Positions 26,307 through 36,327 are shown, numbered from the stretch's first letter. The stretch is DNA of 37,151 nt from Erysipelotrichaceae bacterium (GCA_017432895.1 JAFRIG010000023.1:1-37151), one strand, 5' to 3'. Notes: generated from the letters alone by a model not told the origin. Numbers and translations: made by a program.

Positions 26307-29300
26307 TTATCTCCAGATCGCATTCCAGAAAGTCTTCTGGACGATCTTGAATTTGACGGTCTTGGTTCCGCCGTAATTGCCTACACCCTTCAATACAACA
26401 GTAGCTGTGCCCTTGTTGACATTGTTTGTGTAAGAAACGATCTGATAATCACCATCTTCAAGTTTGACCTTGTTGACTTTGATCGTGATATCTTCCTTAG
26501 GAACCTCAATCGCTTTGCCGGTATAGAACTGTTTCAGAATCTTAACGGAAGCCTTCGCAATGCTGGCAGTAACGATCCTGTATTCAGCGCTTACGGTTCC
26601 GCTGTAATTCCCCTTACCGGTAATGACCACTTTAATGATCGTATTGGCATTAGGAATATCGGTTCCGACCGCTTCACCGCTGTCGGCATAAACGTACTCG
26701 ATACTCTTTTCGTAATCCGTTCCGGCTTTCAGCTTTTTGCCATTGGAATCGACCAGCGTCACCTTTGATTTATAGGCATCCTTCTTGTTCGAATAAGCCT
26801 TGTCGGCAACATTGACAGTCACATTGGCAATATTTGCTTCAGTGATCTTGAACGACTTGACAATACTGCCTGTATAGTTGCCTTTGCCCTTGATCGTAAC
26901 ACTGGCCTCGCCCTGTGCTTTGTTGTTCTGGTAAGTCAGGGTGTAGTCTGTGCCTTTGACCAGTTTGACATTGTTGTTTCTGTCAAAGATGGTCACATCA
27001 GGTGTGGTACCACCCTTCTGATAAGGCTGATCGGCTATCTCGGCCACATCCAGTCCGTTCAAATCGATCGCTGTGATCTTGAAGGTCTTCTTGAAGGAGC
27101 CGGAATAATTTCCGATACCCTTGAACGTGACGGTCGCTGTTCCGACCTTATTGTTGTTCTTGAATGTAACAGTATAATCCGTACCTTCTTCCAGGACCTT
27201 GTTGCCTAAAGTCAAAGTCGTTTCCGGTTTGAATTCGCCGCAGTATACGACGGTTTCAGGCAGGCCTGTAACTGTAACATTATCAGCTGTCAGCTTAACA
27301 GGCTTGATCTTGAAGCCCTTCGTCACAGAACCGACGTATTTGCCTAAGCCGGTGATGGTCACATAAGCTTTGCCGACATCGACGTTGTTCTTATAAGCGA
27401 TAGAATAGTCTGTTCCTTCGCTCAAAACTGTCTTGCCGTCTTTTACAACGATCTCTTGTTTGAGTTCATATCCGGTGTACACCAGAGCAGATAACGAAGA
27501 GATCTTCAGTTTATTGACAGAAACCAGATCCTTGCTGATCACATATTCGATCTCAGCCGTACCGGTATAGTTGCCCTTACCGGTAACAGTGATCTTGTAA
27601 GTACCTTCTTCTTTCGAATTCGGATTTTCATAAGTGATCGTAATATTGGAACCGTTATGTAATAATGTCTTGCCATTATACTCGACCTTGGTAACTACCG
27701 GTTTTAACTTCTTGCCGGTATAGGCCAAAGCATTCTGGTTGAGAGTGATCACGGTATTCTCGTTGCTGATCTCAGCCGGATTGATCGTGAAGGTCTTGGA
27801 AATACTGTCTTTGTAGTTGCCTTTACCGGTAACTGTGACAGTCGGTGCCTTCTTGCCATCGGCTGAAGCAGCCTTCTTGTTGTTCTTGAACTTGACCGTG
27901 TAGTCTTTGCCTTCTGTCAGCATCGTCTTGAAATCATAGACTCTGAACTCCGGCTTAAGGGCAGTTCCGTCATATGTCATATCGGAAAGTTCTGACAGCC
28001 ATAAGCCATCCGGGATCTCCTCAACTGAAGCCGGACGGTCTTCCAGGAGGATATCGCCCCAGTCATAGTAGTCGGAATCCTGGATATCGTAATCGATCGG
28101 TTCAGAAGAGCCGGAAGCATTATCCTTTTCCAGTTCATTGACCTTGATCTCGACCTCTTCATCAACAAGCCTGTTGAAGACGACCTTTGCGATCGTATTT
28201 CCGGTCTCAACACCATAAAGATCTATGAAGCCAAAGCTGACCTTGCCTTCTTCAGAATCGTTAACTGCATAATACCTTACAGTCGAAATGACATCAGCCA
28301 ATTCCAGGATCTGCGTATCATATTCGATTTCGAATAAGCCATTATGAGAAACTACTCTGCCTTCACTATCGATCACCGTGCCATCAGACTTGACCAGAAC
28401 GATGACCTGATCGTGATCTTCGTTTGCCGGATCGATGTCGACTTTGACATCATTTCTATTAAACAGATGTTCAGAAACATTTCCTTCAGCAACGCTGTTA
28501 AGCTTGCCGCTTACTGAATTGAATCTGATAGGAGCGACCTGCGTCTCAAATACGACGGAATCATCGATTACAGCACCTGCGTGTCTATCGGAACTGCTTT
28601 CGATACCAATCAGTTCTTTTTCTTCATCGCCATATAAACCGGATACCGGCCATACAGAATCCGCAAAAGAACCAAGTTTGTATACGGAACCATCATTATA
28701 GATGTCATTCACGATATACAGATCGACCTTATTGTCGTCGTAGTTGAACCTGCTCCAGAATACGCTTTCGCCATCATAGTATAAAGACTGCCAGTATGGA
28801 ATATCCACACCATCAGCGATCTGGCCGACCTCGCCCATGCCGAACCAGCTGTAGCTGCCGCCATAAGGCAGGAAGCCTGCTTCATAGAGATTTCCTTCCT
28901 GGTCAATGACCCAGACCCAGTCTGTATCGCCATAACTAGGATGATTATACTGTTCCTCATAAGCGATACCGACCAGATAGTTGCCATTAGCATAACTGGA
29001 AGAATCAAACACACCCATATAATCGCCACTGGTTGCATCAACAAGGACAATATATGGACCATAAACGCCCAAGAGGATATTATCGCCTAAGCTTGGTGCC
29101 GGTGCAAGATCCATGTAACCGATACTGGAAGGACCGACCTCCGTCAGTTCGAATGTATCTTCATCGGCTTTGTAAAGCACAGAAGTCCATTCTTCGCTAT
29201 CAAATGTTGCAACATAGAATGTGCCATCTCCACCATATGCAGTTGAAGTCAGTTCCATTCTCATGCTAGGGCTCAGATGTTCATATTCAGGAATTGTCGC

Positions 29301-32300
29301 TGTATTGAATGAAGAGAACCACACTTCGCCATTTTCATCCCAAATGATACCATTGAGATCTTTTTCGACCTTGATAAAGTCGAAGTAGCATGAAGCACTC
29401 TTGCTTGGATCGGCAACAGAAGTTGCTGTGATGATCGCGGAACCTTCCGCAACACCAGTGACGACACCGTATTCGTTGACGACTGCGATGCTTTCATCGC
29501 TGGATGTCCATTCAACACTCTGGTTCTTGAAGCCCCAAGGACTTACAGTAGCCGTCAGTTTATACGGATTGCCGACAACCGTAGCTACATATTCTTCATC
29601 CAGAGTGACCTCGACAGGTTCATCAAGTTCTGCTTTATTCAGGTTGATCTGAACTGTCGTGACGTTTCCGGCATAATCCCAAGCCTCGGCATAGAGGTGA
29701 TCAGGCATGGTGCTGTCATAAGAGAGAATGTATTCCTGGATGTCATAGACACCGGTCTTCTCATCTCTTGGACCCTGGGCAAACCACAGGTTGTCATCTT
29801 CATCATAGATGAACAGACCCGCGAGATATTCGTTATCGTAAGCCGACAGCATGATCGAGATCGCGTCTTCAACGACAGTCTCTTCTTCGCCGGCTTCTTC
29901 ACCTTCGGCAGGCTCGGTCTCAGTGACGTTCTTTATTGCAAAGATAGACTCAAAGACCGGAGCGCTGTTATCGATGACCAGCGGTAATTCCTTAGCAGGA
30001 ATGATCTCATCCCAACGAATATTATATTCATCGTCATAGAAGTATTCCGGAGCGGCCAGGAAACGTAAAGTAAATTTGCTGCCTTCCTTCAAAGAACCGG
30101 GATTATAACCGTAAACAGAAGAAGTCTTGGTATTCTGCCAGACGGACTGGTTACGGTTGTAATATGAAGCATACTTGCCGGAAAGCTCAGCAACACTGTC
30201 ATCTATGACTTCGCCATTGCTGTCTGTCAGATCGAATCTGATTCCGGCAGCATTTCTGATCAGTGTATACTGTGCACCGACGATCGTATTGCTGGAATTG
30301 ATCGCGTTTCTTTCCGGTCTGTATACCGGAACATATTCATTATCTTCAGTATTTAAAACTTCATAGAGATATGATTCCAACGGGTTGCCGCCCAAAGTAT
30401 AGTTGGCATTTGTTGCAACATCATAATATATGAACGTCTGACCGGCTTCTGTCGTGAATACCGCATCCTCGTTTGGTGCATACATATAAGGAATTCTTTC
30501 CTCAAGACCGTAATCGTATTCAAGCAGAGAACCGACATCGAGCATAGAAGGTTCACTCCAGCTTCCATAGAAACCTAAAACAGGAATGGAATGCAGGACA
30601 CCGATCTCACCATCAAGAGAATCTCTTTCCTGAGCATACAGATATCCTTCGATATAAGCGCCATCTCTGTCATAAGCTTCCAGCTCTTCTTCATCGAAAC
30701 TGATCTCTACTCTGATATTCGTAGTGCCATAAGCCGGAACGATTGCAGCAGCCTCATTAGCCATTCTCAAAGCCAGATAGGCATCATAAGTCGTGATATC
30801 ACCATCGCCATTGAGATCGGCTTCATCAGGAAGTTCGCTCGTATCACCGGCAACAACTGCATTTAAGATCGCTTTGGCATCGTTGTCATCAAATACATCC
30901 GGATTTCCATCGAAGTCGTATTCGACATCCTTTTCGAATCTGGCATCATTGACATACCACGTCAAAGTCGGATGCAGATCCGCGACCAAGAGATTCATGA
31001 ACTCTTCTTCAAAACCATAATCTTCAAAATACTGGCCGACATCCTGTGTGAAGAAATCGCCACTCAGATCATAAGAGAGATCTGTGCCGGTGATATTGTT
31101 CAAAGTGAACTCAACAGTGTATCTGCCTGTACGATCAGGGTCATCACCAAGTTCGGCTTTGACCTTGCCGTCTTTTGCATAAGCAGAGATATCTTTTCTC
31201 GCTTCGCCATTGACGGCAGTAGAATCCATCAGAATGACGATGTTGGAATTGATCGCTGCTTCTACATCGGCGAGACCGGCACCTTGTTTCATGACGCTGT
31301 AATAATTGATATAATTGCCGCCATATTCAAATAAAGGTCTTGCCGTAGACATCAGCATGCTCTGAATCAAAGCACGTCTGGTGATACCTAATCTGTCAGC
31401 CTGCGCATCAAGATCGTTTTCTTTCACATACTGTGCCATGACAGCGCCGATACCCGCAAGCTGCGGAGAAGCCATAGAAGTACCTGACAGCAATTCATAC
31501 TGGTCATGACCGCCTGTTGAAGAAGTCATGCCGTTGAGCGAATAGATGTCTCCGCCCGGAGTAGTGATCTCCGGTTTGATGCTCAGATCACCCGGAACAC
31601 CCCAGCTTGAAAAATCGCTCATCGTATAGAAATCTGAATCATAAACTTCTGAAGTGATGTAATCTCCAACGCTCAAAGGACCGGTATAGTATTCCGCTCC
31701 ATCATCAGTCGTAACTTTTTCCGAATAGTATTTAAGAACCAGGCCATCATAATACGTGATTGATACAACCGGAACAGTATATTCATAACCGGTAAGGTTC
31801 ATGTTGATCGTACCGGAAGTATTATTGGCAATGATGACTGCAGCTGCACCATTGGCAGCGGCTGCATTTGCTTTCTGATAGAAAGAGGTTGAACCACGGT
31901 TGCAGATCGCGATCTTGCCTTCCAATACATCGGCAACAGCCTCAAATTCTTCATCTGTTCCATAGCTGTCGATATAAATGAATTCATAATCACCAGCGAT
32001 CGAAGTCATCGGCTTATTTCCATAACTGGTTTCGTTATAGAAAATATCATAGCCATAGAAATTCAAAGTCGGTCCGGTAACACCGTCATTATCAACGGAA
32101 GCCACAGACATCGTGCTGGCATACGTTGCCGGTGAACCACCGGAAGCCAGATTTGATGCATCGGAATAAAGATATCCGAAATAAGTCTGATCGCCCCAGT
32201 AATAGTTGTTACCTGCCGAGTTCGCCCAGATCATGTTGACATTGGTCATGCCGTCGATGATCTCTTTATATGTCGGATTATAAGTCATACCGGCAGAAGC

Positions 32301-33419
32301 GGAACCAAGTGACAGGTTTATGGTATCGGCACCTAAGACGATCGCATCCTCGATCGCTGCAAAATAATCAGAATCATAGGCACCGCCGCCTTTGCCGAAG
32401 ACCTTCATGACGAAGACCTGTGCATCCGGAGCATTGCCTTGTGTCAAAACGGTATCAAGAGCATCGAGCATCTCGCCGTCATCCGAAACGATGTATTTAT
32501 TCGCTGCAGCAATACCGGCAACATGTGAACCGTGTTCACCCTGTCCGTCATTCATATGCGTCACATCGTAATCGCTATCGATGTAGTTGAACATGAACGG
32601 GATCTTGGAGTTCAGATAAGCATCGGAGCCATCGCCATCAGCTCTATCCGAAGCATTGAGCATACTCCAGAATCTCTTTACATCTTTCTCTTCAAACAGA
32701 TCGACTTGCTTGCCAGTCAGTTCTTCAAGTTCGCTGATCGCATAATCAAAAGCTTCACTGTTGTAAGAAATATGTTCAATATCAAGACCTGTATCAACGA
32801 TCGCCACCTTGCTTCCGGCGCCGGTATATCCGGCTGCCCAGGCATAGTTAGTGCCGGTCATTCCGGTAGAAATGGACATATTCGGATCATCCGCAACAGT
32901 CTCATCTACCTGAGGATAATACTGCATTTCCACAACGACATCCTTGACGCCATCTAAAGCTTTGATCTCATCGATCTTTTCAGCCGGAACCTCAGCCGAA
33001 ATGATATTGGCTGCCAGAGTCAGATTCCAGATGACATTCAATTCTTCGCCATTCAGGATCTTTCCGGAGATCTCTGCTGCCAAATCATCCTGAGTTTCTT
33101 TCAAAGACTCACGATAAGAAACGGCAGACGGATCAAGCGAGATACCCTGTGTTGAATAACCCGCATCCATTGTTGATTTGCCATCGAGCACGATCGAAAC
33201 ACGGACTTTACCCTTCAGCACTGCTTCAGGTTCGGTCTTGGTATCAACCTTGTTCAATTTCTTAGCCGTTCTCTCTGTATCGTTCTCAACAACTTCCCAA
33301 GTCAGAAGATCTTCATCTTCTTCACCTTCTGCAAAAACCGTATTGGTTGATAATACAGAAGTGACCAAAAGAATCAGAACGATCAGGATACTGATAAGTT
33401 TTTTCCCTAATTTTTCCAA
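26307..33419 (-). CDS. Giant secreted S8 (subtilisin-family) protease 2, multi-domain
   Basis: 2,370 residues with the same plan as the protein at 15124-22149: signal peptide 1-30 (ends NTVFA), prodomain 68-165, S8 domain with Asp209, His296, oxyanion Asn404 and Ser648, PA insert about 470-560, beta domains, dockerin-like pair 833-890, Big_2 1267-1350, propeller-like 1353-1610, cohesin-like 1655-1765, seven Ig repeats 1815-2360, tail KTFWNAIWR. A 28-residue block (338-365) in the catalytic domain is identical to the paralogue. Differences include an acidic insert near 1167-1184 (TEPAEGEEAGEEE) and a first dockerin loop one residue shorter. The start is TTG at 33419, supported by GGGGAG 9 bases upstream and the signal peptide; no ATG precedes the hydrophobic core. 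Confidence 0.93.
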   Translation of the reverse strand: MEKLGKKLISILIVLILLVTSVLSTNTVFAEGEEDEDLLTWEVVENDTERTAKKLNKVDTKTEPEAVLKGKVRVSIVLDGKSTMDAGYSTQGISLDPSAVSYRESLKETQDDLAAEISGKILNGEELNVIWNLTLAANIISAEVPAEKIDEIKALDGVKDVVVEMQYYPQVDETVADDPNMSISTGMTGTNYAWAAGYTGAGSKVAIVDTGLDIEHISYNSEAFDYAISELEELTGKQVDLFEEKDVKRFWSMLNASDRADGDGSDAYLNSKIPFMFNYIDSDYDVTHMNDGQGEHGSHVAGIAAANKYIVSDDGEMLDALDTVLTQGNAPDAQVFVMKVFGKGGGAYDSDYFAAIEDAIVLGADTINLSLGSASAGMTYNPTYKEIIDGMTNVNMIWANSAGNNYYWGDQTYFGYLYSDASNLASGGSPATYASTMSVASVDNDGVTGPTLNFYGYDIFYNETSYGNKPMTSIAGDYEFIYIDSYGTDEEFEAVADVLEGKIAICNRGSTSFYQKANAAAANGAAAVIIANNTSGTINMNLTGYEYTVPVVSITYYDGLVLKYYSEKVTTDDGAEYYTGPLSVGDYITSEVYDSDFYTMSDFSSWGVPGDLSIKPEITTPGGDIYSLNGMTSSTGGHDQYELLSGTSMASPQLAGIGAVMAQYVKENDLDAQADRLGITRRALIQSMLMSTARPLFEYGGNYINYYSVMKQGAGLADVEAAINSNIVILMDSTAVNGEARKDISAYAKDGKVKAELGDDPDRTGRYTVEFTLNNITGTDLSYDLSGDFFTQDVGQYFEDYGFEEEFMNLLVADLHPTLTWYVNDARFEKDVEYDFDGNPDVFDDNDAKAILNAVVAGDTSELPDEADLNGDGDITTYDAYLALRMANEAAAIVPAYGTTNIRVEISFDEEELEAYDRDGAYIEGYLYAQERDSLDGEIGVLHSIPVLGFYGSWSEPSMLDVGSLLEYDYGLEERIPYMYAPNEDAVFTTEAGQTFIYYDVATNANYTLGGNPLESYLYEVLNTEDNEYVPVYRPERNAINSSNTIVGAQYTLIRNAAGIRFDLTDSNGEVIDDSVAELSGKYASYYNRNQSVWQNTKTSSVYGYNPGSLKEGSKFTLRFLAAPEYFYDDEYNIRWDEIIPAKELPLVIDNSAPVFESIFAIKNVTETEPAEGEEAGEEETVVEDAISIMLSAYDNEYLAGLFIYDEDDNLWFAQGPRDEKTGVYDIQEYILSYDSTMPDHLYAEAWDYAGNVTTVQINLNKAELDEPVEVTLDEEYVATVVGNPYKLTATVSPWGFKNQSVEWTSSDESIAVVNEYGVVTGVAEGSAIITATSVADPSKSASCYFDFIKVEKDLNGIIWDENGEVWFSSFNTATIPEYEHLSPSMRMELTSTAYGGDGTFYVATFDSEEWTSVLYKADEDTFELTEVGPSSIGYMDLAPAPSLGDNILLGVYGPYIVLVDATSGDYMGVFDSSSYANGNYLVGIAYEEQYNHPSYGDTDWVWVIDQEGNLYEAGFLPYGGSYSWFGMGEVGQIADGVDIPYWQSLYYDGESVFWSRFNYDDNKVDLYIVNDIYNDGSVYKLGSFADSVWPVSGLYGDEEKELIGIESSSDRHAGAVIDDSVVFETQVAPIRFNSVSGKLNSVAEGNVSEHLFNRNDVKVDIDPANEDHDQVIVLVKSDGTVIDSEGRVVSHNGLFEIEYDTQILELADVISTVRYYAVNDSEEGKVSFGFIDLYGVETGNTIAKVVFNRLVDEEVEIKVNELEKDNASGSSEPIDYDIQDSDYYDWGDILLEDRPASVEEIPDGLWLSELSDMTYDGTALKPEFRVYDFKTMLTEGKDYTVKFKNNKKAASADGKKAPTVTVTGKGNYKDSISKTFTINPAEISNENTVITLNQNALAYTGKKLKPVVTKVEYNGKTLLHNGSNITITYENPNSKEEGTYKITVTGKGNYTGTAEIEYVISKDLVSVNKLKISSLSALVYTGYELKQEIVVKDGKTVLSEGTDYSIAYKNNVDVGKAYVTITGLGKYVGSVTKGFKIKPVKLTADNVTVTGLPETVVYCGEFKPETTLTLGNKVLEEGTDYTVTFKNNNKVGTATVTFKGIGNYSGSFKKTFKITAIDLNGLDVAEIADQPYQKGGTTPDVTIFDRNNNVKLVKGTDYTLTYQNNKAQGEASVTIKGKGNYTGSIVKSFKITEANIANVTVNVADKAYSNKKDAYKSKVTLVDSNGKKLKAGTDYEKSIEYVYADSGEAVGTDIPNANTIIKVVITGKGNYSGTVSAEYRIVTASIAKASVKILKQFYTGKAIEVPKEDITIKVNKVKLEDGDYQIVSYTNNVNKGTATVVLKGVGNYGGTKTVKFKIVQKTFWNAIWR
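26310..28007 (-). repeat. Seven tandem Ig-like repeats in giant protease 2
   Basis: Seven diverged repeats of about 75-95 residues, one-for-one with those of giant protease 1. Typical strands are EGTDYTVTFKNN and GIGNYSGSFKKTFKI. Repeat 4 has the conserved YCGE motif in both paralogues. The array predates the duplication, since equivalent repeats match each other better than their neighbours (by eye). Confidence 0.85.
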
Positions 33420-33469
33420 ATTATAATCTCCCCTCTAAATACAGGCGCAAATCAAAAAAACTTTGCCCT

Positions 33470-33497
33470 ATAATATCTAAATTTTATTACAGTTCAA
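33470..33497 (-). promoter_or_regulatory. Promoter of giant protease 2
   Basis: Minus-strand TTGAAC (33492-33497), 16-base A+T-rich spacer, TATTAT (33470-33475), about 50 bp before the TTG start. The surrounding 150 bp between the acyltransferase gene and this gene hold no convincing terminator, so read-through from upstream remains possible. Confidence 0.6.
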
Positions 33498-33571
33498 TAT
33501 TCAATTACAATAAAAGCTTAAGAAGAAATACCTGTTTTTCAGACAGCTTTTTGCAGTCAATGAAAACATTT

Positions 33572-34597
33572 TCAAAGCTGTTCTTTCTTTATTCCGCTAT
33601 ACAAAAGACCTCTCAAGATACCGAACAGTTTATGAAAAGCGAAAGACAATATCAGACACAATATAAAGATGAACATATCCTGGATAAACAAGGGACCACC
33701 CAGAAACCTTCTGACAAGCATCTTAGCCAGACCCTGGCACATATAGATCTCCAGGGAGATCTCTCCAAGCAGGTCAAACAGATCACCTTTTATACTGCAA
33801 CAACCCGAGAAGACCCCGAGCCACACAACAAAGATCATTTTCTTGATGCTTGAACAAAACTCACCTTTAAAATGGCCTTTCCACAAGAAGATAGTCAGCA
33901 AGACCGTTACAGTCAATACAACCGAAATAAACGCTCTTTCTCTCTTCTTTACTTCTTCTATCGCTCTGTTTTCATTGCATGCATACACGATACCGGCGAA
34001 AAACAAAGGATCGGGAAGATTCGGATTTTTAAAGCCCAAAAGATAAGCGGCTAAGGAAAACACAACCAGAACAAACGCGATAAATGAAAACAGCTTCTTA
34101 TTATCTGAACAGACCATCATCAGGATATAGAAATAGACATAATGAACGATGATGCTGATCAAAAACCACGAATACATGACAATAGGCGAATAAGAAACGA
34201 TGCCCTTCAGCACCTCCCCAAAACCATATGGCTGACCTATCAGCAGATAATACGACCAGTAAACCATGGTCATGATCAGATAAGGCAATCCGACCTTCAG
34301 AAACCTTTTCATCGGATATGCTTTTATATATGAAGGATCATTAAGATAACCCTTTGTCAGTCCATAACTGCTGATAAAAAAGAAAGCCCCTACGACCACA
34401 TTGGAAAGATAGGAAAATAGCGGATAAAGCAAGTCGGTCTCTTTGCTGACATGAAAGATCAGAATCAATAATGCAAAGATCCCTCTTAACCGATTGCAGA
34501 AAGGGACAGAAAAGGGCTTGGCAGAGTCGCTTTTGACAATTGAAAAGATAAACAAAATTAGTAAGATAACAAAAATGAAAGATTCAAAGGTAAACAT
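33572..34597 (-). CDS. Acyltransferase-3 family membrane protein
   Basis: 341 residues, about ten hydrophobic segments. The first conserved motif CNRLRGIFALLILIFHVS carries the Arg and the candidate catalytic His of the family (OafA/YrhL-like O-acyltransferases), and VVVGAFFFISSYGLTKGYL is the second conserved helix. These proteins acetylate or otherwise acylate surface glycans at the membrane. The donor and acceptor are not predictable. The frame begins with a TTG at 34600, but the next codon is ATG (34597), which I take; its ribosome binding site is weak. It follows the O-antigen ligase-like gene by 98 bp and may share a transcript with it. Confidence 0.88.
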   Translation of the reverse strand: MFTFESFIFVILLILFIFSIVKSDSAKPFSVPFCNRLRGIFALLILIFHVSKETDLLYPLFSYLSNVVVGAFFFISSYGLTKGYLNDPSYIKAYPMKRFLKVGLPYLIMTMVYWSYYLLIGQPYGFGEVLKGIVSYSPIVMYSWFLISIIVHYVYFYILMMVCSDNKKLFSFIAFVLVVFSLAAYLLGFKNPNLPDPLFFAGIVYACNENRAIEEVKKRERAFISVVLTVTVLLTIFLWKGHFKGEFCSSIKKMIFVVWLGVFSGCCSIKGDLFDLLGEISLEIYMCQGLAKMLVRRFLGGPLFIQDMFIFILCLILSFAFHKLFGILRGLLYSGIKKEQL

Positions 34598-34621
34598 CAA
34601 GACAATTCTAGCACACTTTAA

Positions 34622-34638
34622 AATGAAGCATCTTCATT
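34622..34638 (-). other. Short hairpin before the acyltransferase gene
   Basis: A 7-bp stem AATGAAG/CTTCATT with a 3-base loop, followed by TTAAA in the minus sense, in the 98-bp gap between the two membrane-protein genes. It is a weak terminator candidate at best. No promoter of good quality was seen in this gap. Confidence 0.3.
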
Positions 34639-34695
34639 CGAAGACAAACCAAGATTTTTTACAGAAACTCACAATTGAGCAATATAAAAGAATGA

Positions 34696-36207
34696 TTATT
34701 TTTCTTTCTTCTCATTCAGCAATACAAAAGAACTGCTTGATGCGTTTTGAGAAAGAAGGATAGCGATCAAAGTGAGGGCACATAAATTCAGCGTTGTTGC
34801 CGAATTGAACATGCTTTGTCCAAAATAGGCAAACAGACCCGAATACAAACCAAAGATCAATCCGCTTTTCCTGTTTTTGAAACGAAAATAAGAAAGAAAG
34901 ATCGACAGCCAGCAGATAGCCCAAGAAACAAAACCGAAGATCCCCATGGACATCAACATATGGATCGCTTCATTATGAGCCGAATTATAGATCATTCCCG
35001 TCTCTTCACTCATACCTGTATAGATTTCTACCAGCAGTTCAGGTCCGACCCCAAACAGTTTTCTGATAATATCATAATCATTGCTGAAAACTTCAAAAGA
35101 TATGCGCCAAATCTCTCCTCTTTTATTTCCGAAATCATCCGAAAAACCGGAAACAATTTTTGCCAAAACAAATAATACAGCGATCCCCAAAACAATTTCG
35201 CAGATCAGTATTATTCTTCCAGCAAACTTATCATACTGTTCTTCTTTGATTTTGCTGCTAAAAAGATAAAGTAAGATGCCTAATACAATCAGCACAGTAT
35301 CAGTAATGGGGTGGATAAGAAAATTGCCATATCCTTCCATATACATCAATCTTTCCGAAAAAGGCGGAAGATAAGATATCGCGAGAAAAGAAACAGCTGA
35401 AATAATTATCAGGACGGATATCCTCTTAAGATTAGCTGTGCTCCTTAATACGAAAGGCATCATGAAAAAAGCACAAAAACCATATGCGGCATAGATGCTG
35501 TCGGCACCGTTTAAAACGGAAACAACGATGCCTAAAATTGATACGAAAAAATACAGATACTTCATATCTGTCCTTTTTTCACCAAGGTAAAGACAAACAA
35601 ACAAAGGTACCAGCAAGCTCATCAGACCTACATACCAGTTGCAGTTTCCGATCGTACCATAGTAATTAAAATACAGCGAATAAGCTATGACCTCTCTAAA
35701 GTGAAACAGATCCATCTTCATAGCATCCGTGATCGAAAGAAGGAATTGAGCAGCACAGGCAAAAATGACCGGAATGTAGACCGTTTTTTGTTCAAACGGT
35801 CCCCCTTTCAAAGCAAAATAGATCATGATTAATGAACCGATCGCATAAAAACCGATCTGCCACCCCGCTTCTCCGCTTAGTGAATAATCCGGCGCAAGGG
35901 AAAAGACAGTTGACAATAAGCTCGTTATCAGAAGAAAGATCAAACCTAGGTCAAGCAGATTCTCTATCAGTCTTTCTTTATTTTTGATGTATCTTATGAA
36001 CGAGGTCACAACAAGGAAAGGAAGCATAAGCAGAGTGATGAAAGAAAAACAAGAAGCTTTAGACTCCATCAGATCATAATACGCATCATGCACATAGAAA
36101 AGAAGCAGGAAAGAAACAAGATAAAGATACAGGAAAAAACATGTATTATATATCAGCTCATAGGTATCATTCTTTTTTCTTTTCTGATTCTTTGTTTTCA
36201 CATTCAA
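34696..36207 (-). CDS. O-antigen ligase / polysaccharide polymerase-like membrane protein
   Basis: 503 residues with about a dozen membrane segments. The Wzy_C/O-antigen ligase pattern is visible: a GNKRGEIWRISFEVF motif followed by GVGPELL and YNSAHNEAIHMLMSMGIFGF, where the Arg and His match the conserved catalytic-loop residues of WaaL/Wzy proteins. Such proteins join lipid-linked glycans to acceptors or to each other outside the membrane. In a Gram-positive cell the product would be capsule, wall polysaccharide or protein glycan. The frame begins at a TTG (36207); the GGGAGGG upstream is about 15 bases away, so the exact start is uncertain. The adjacent acyltransferase could modify the same glycan (inference). 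Confidence 0.85.
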   Translation of the reverse strand: MNVKTKNQKRKKNDTYELIYNTCFFLYLYLVSFLLLFYVHDAYYDLMESKASCFSFITLLMLPFLVVTSFIRYIKNKERLIENLLDLGLIFLLITSLLSTVFSLAPDYSLSGEAGWQIGFYAIGSLIMIYFALKGGPFEQKTVYIPVIFACAAQFLLSITDAMKMDLFHFREVIAYSLYFNYYGTIGNCNWYVGLMSLLVPLFVCLYLGEKRTDMKYLYFFVSILGIVVSVLNGADSIYAAYGFCAFFMMPFVLRSTANLKRISVLIIISAVSFLAISYLPPFSERLMYMEGYGNFLIHPITDTVLIVLGILLYLFSSKIKEEQYDKFAGRIILICEIVLGIAVLFVLAKIVSGFSDDFGNKRGEIWRISFEVFSNDYDIIRKLFGVGPELLVEIYTGMSEETGMIYNSAHNEAIHMLMSMGIFGFVSWAICWLSIFLSYFRFKNRKSGLIFGLYSGLFAYFGQSMFNSATTLNLCALTLIAILLSQNASSSSFVLLNEKKEK

Positions 36208-36269
36208 TATGATACTATAGTCCCTCCCGGATTTATAAGGCAGACGTTCGATTATCGTTCATTAGTATT

Positions 36270-36327
36270 TCTGAAAAAGCTGCAGATCATCATCCGGAAC
36301 ATGAATGCCGAATAGATCTGCAGCTTT
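36270..36327 (-). terminator. Terminator after the partial Big_2 protein gene
   Basis: A perfect 13-bp stem AAAGCTGCAGATC / GATCTGCAGCTTT (36315-36327 with 36276-36288) with a 26-base loop and a following TTTTT (in the minus sense). It lies about 70 bp after the stop at 36395. Its core GCTGCAGATC is nearly the same as in the terminator at 26250-26293. Confidence 0.75.

Noticed and set aside
27249..27263. LPETV, an LPXTG-like sorting motif in giant protease 2
   Set aside because: It lies over 300 residues before the C-terminus inside an Ig repeat, with no hydrophobic helix or basic tail after it, and it is not conserved in the paralogue.
31040..33426. Plus-strand open frames opposite the giant proteases, such as 32532-32957 and 30972-31334
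   Set aside because: They are antisense shadows of long, clearly conserved minus-strand genes, without ribosome binding sites or recognisable domains.
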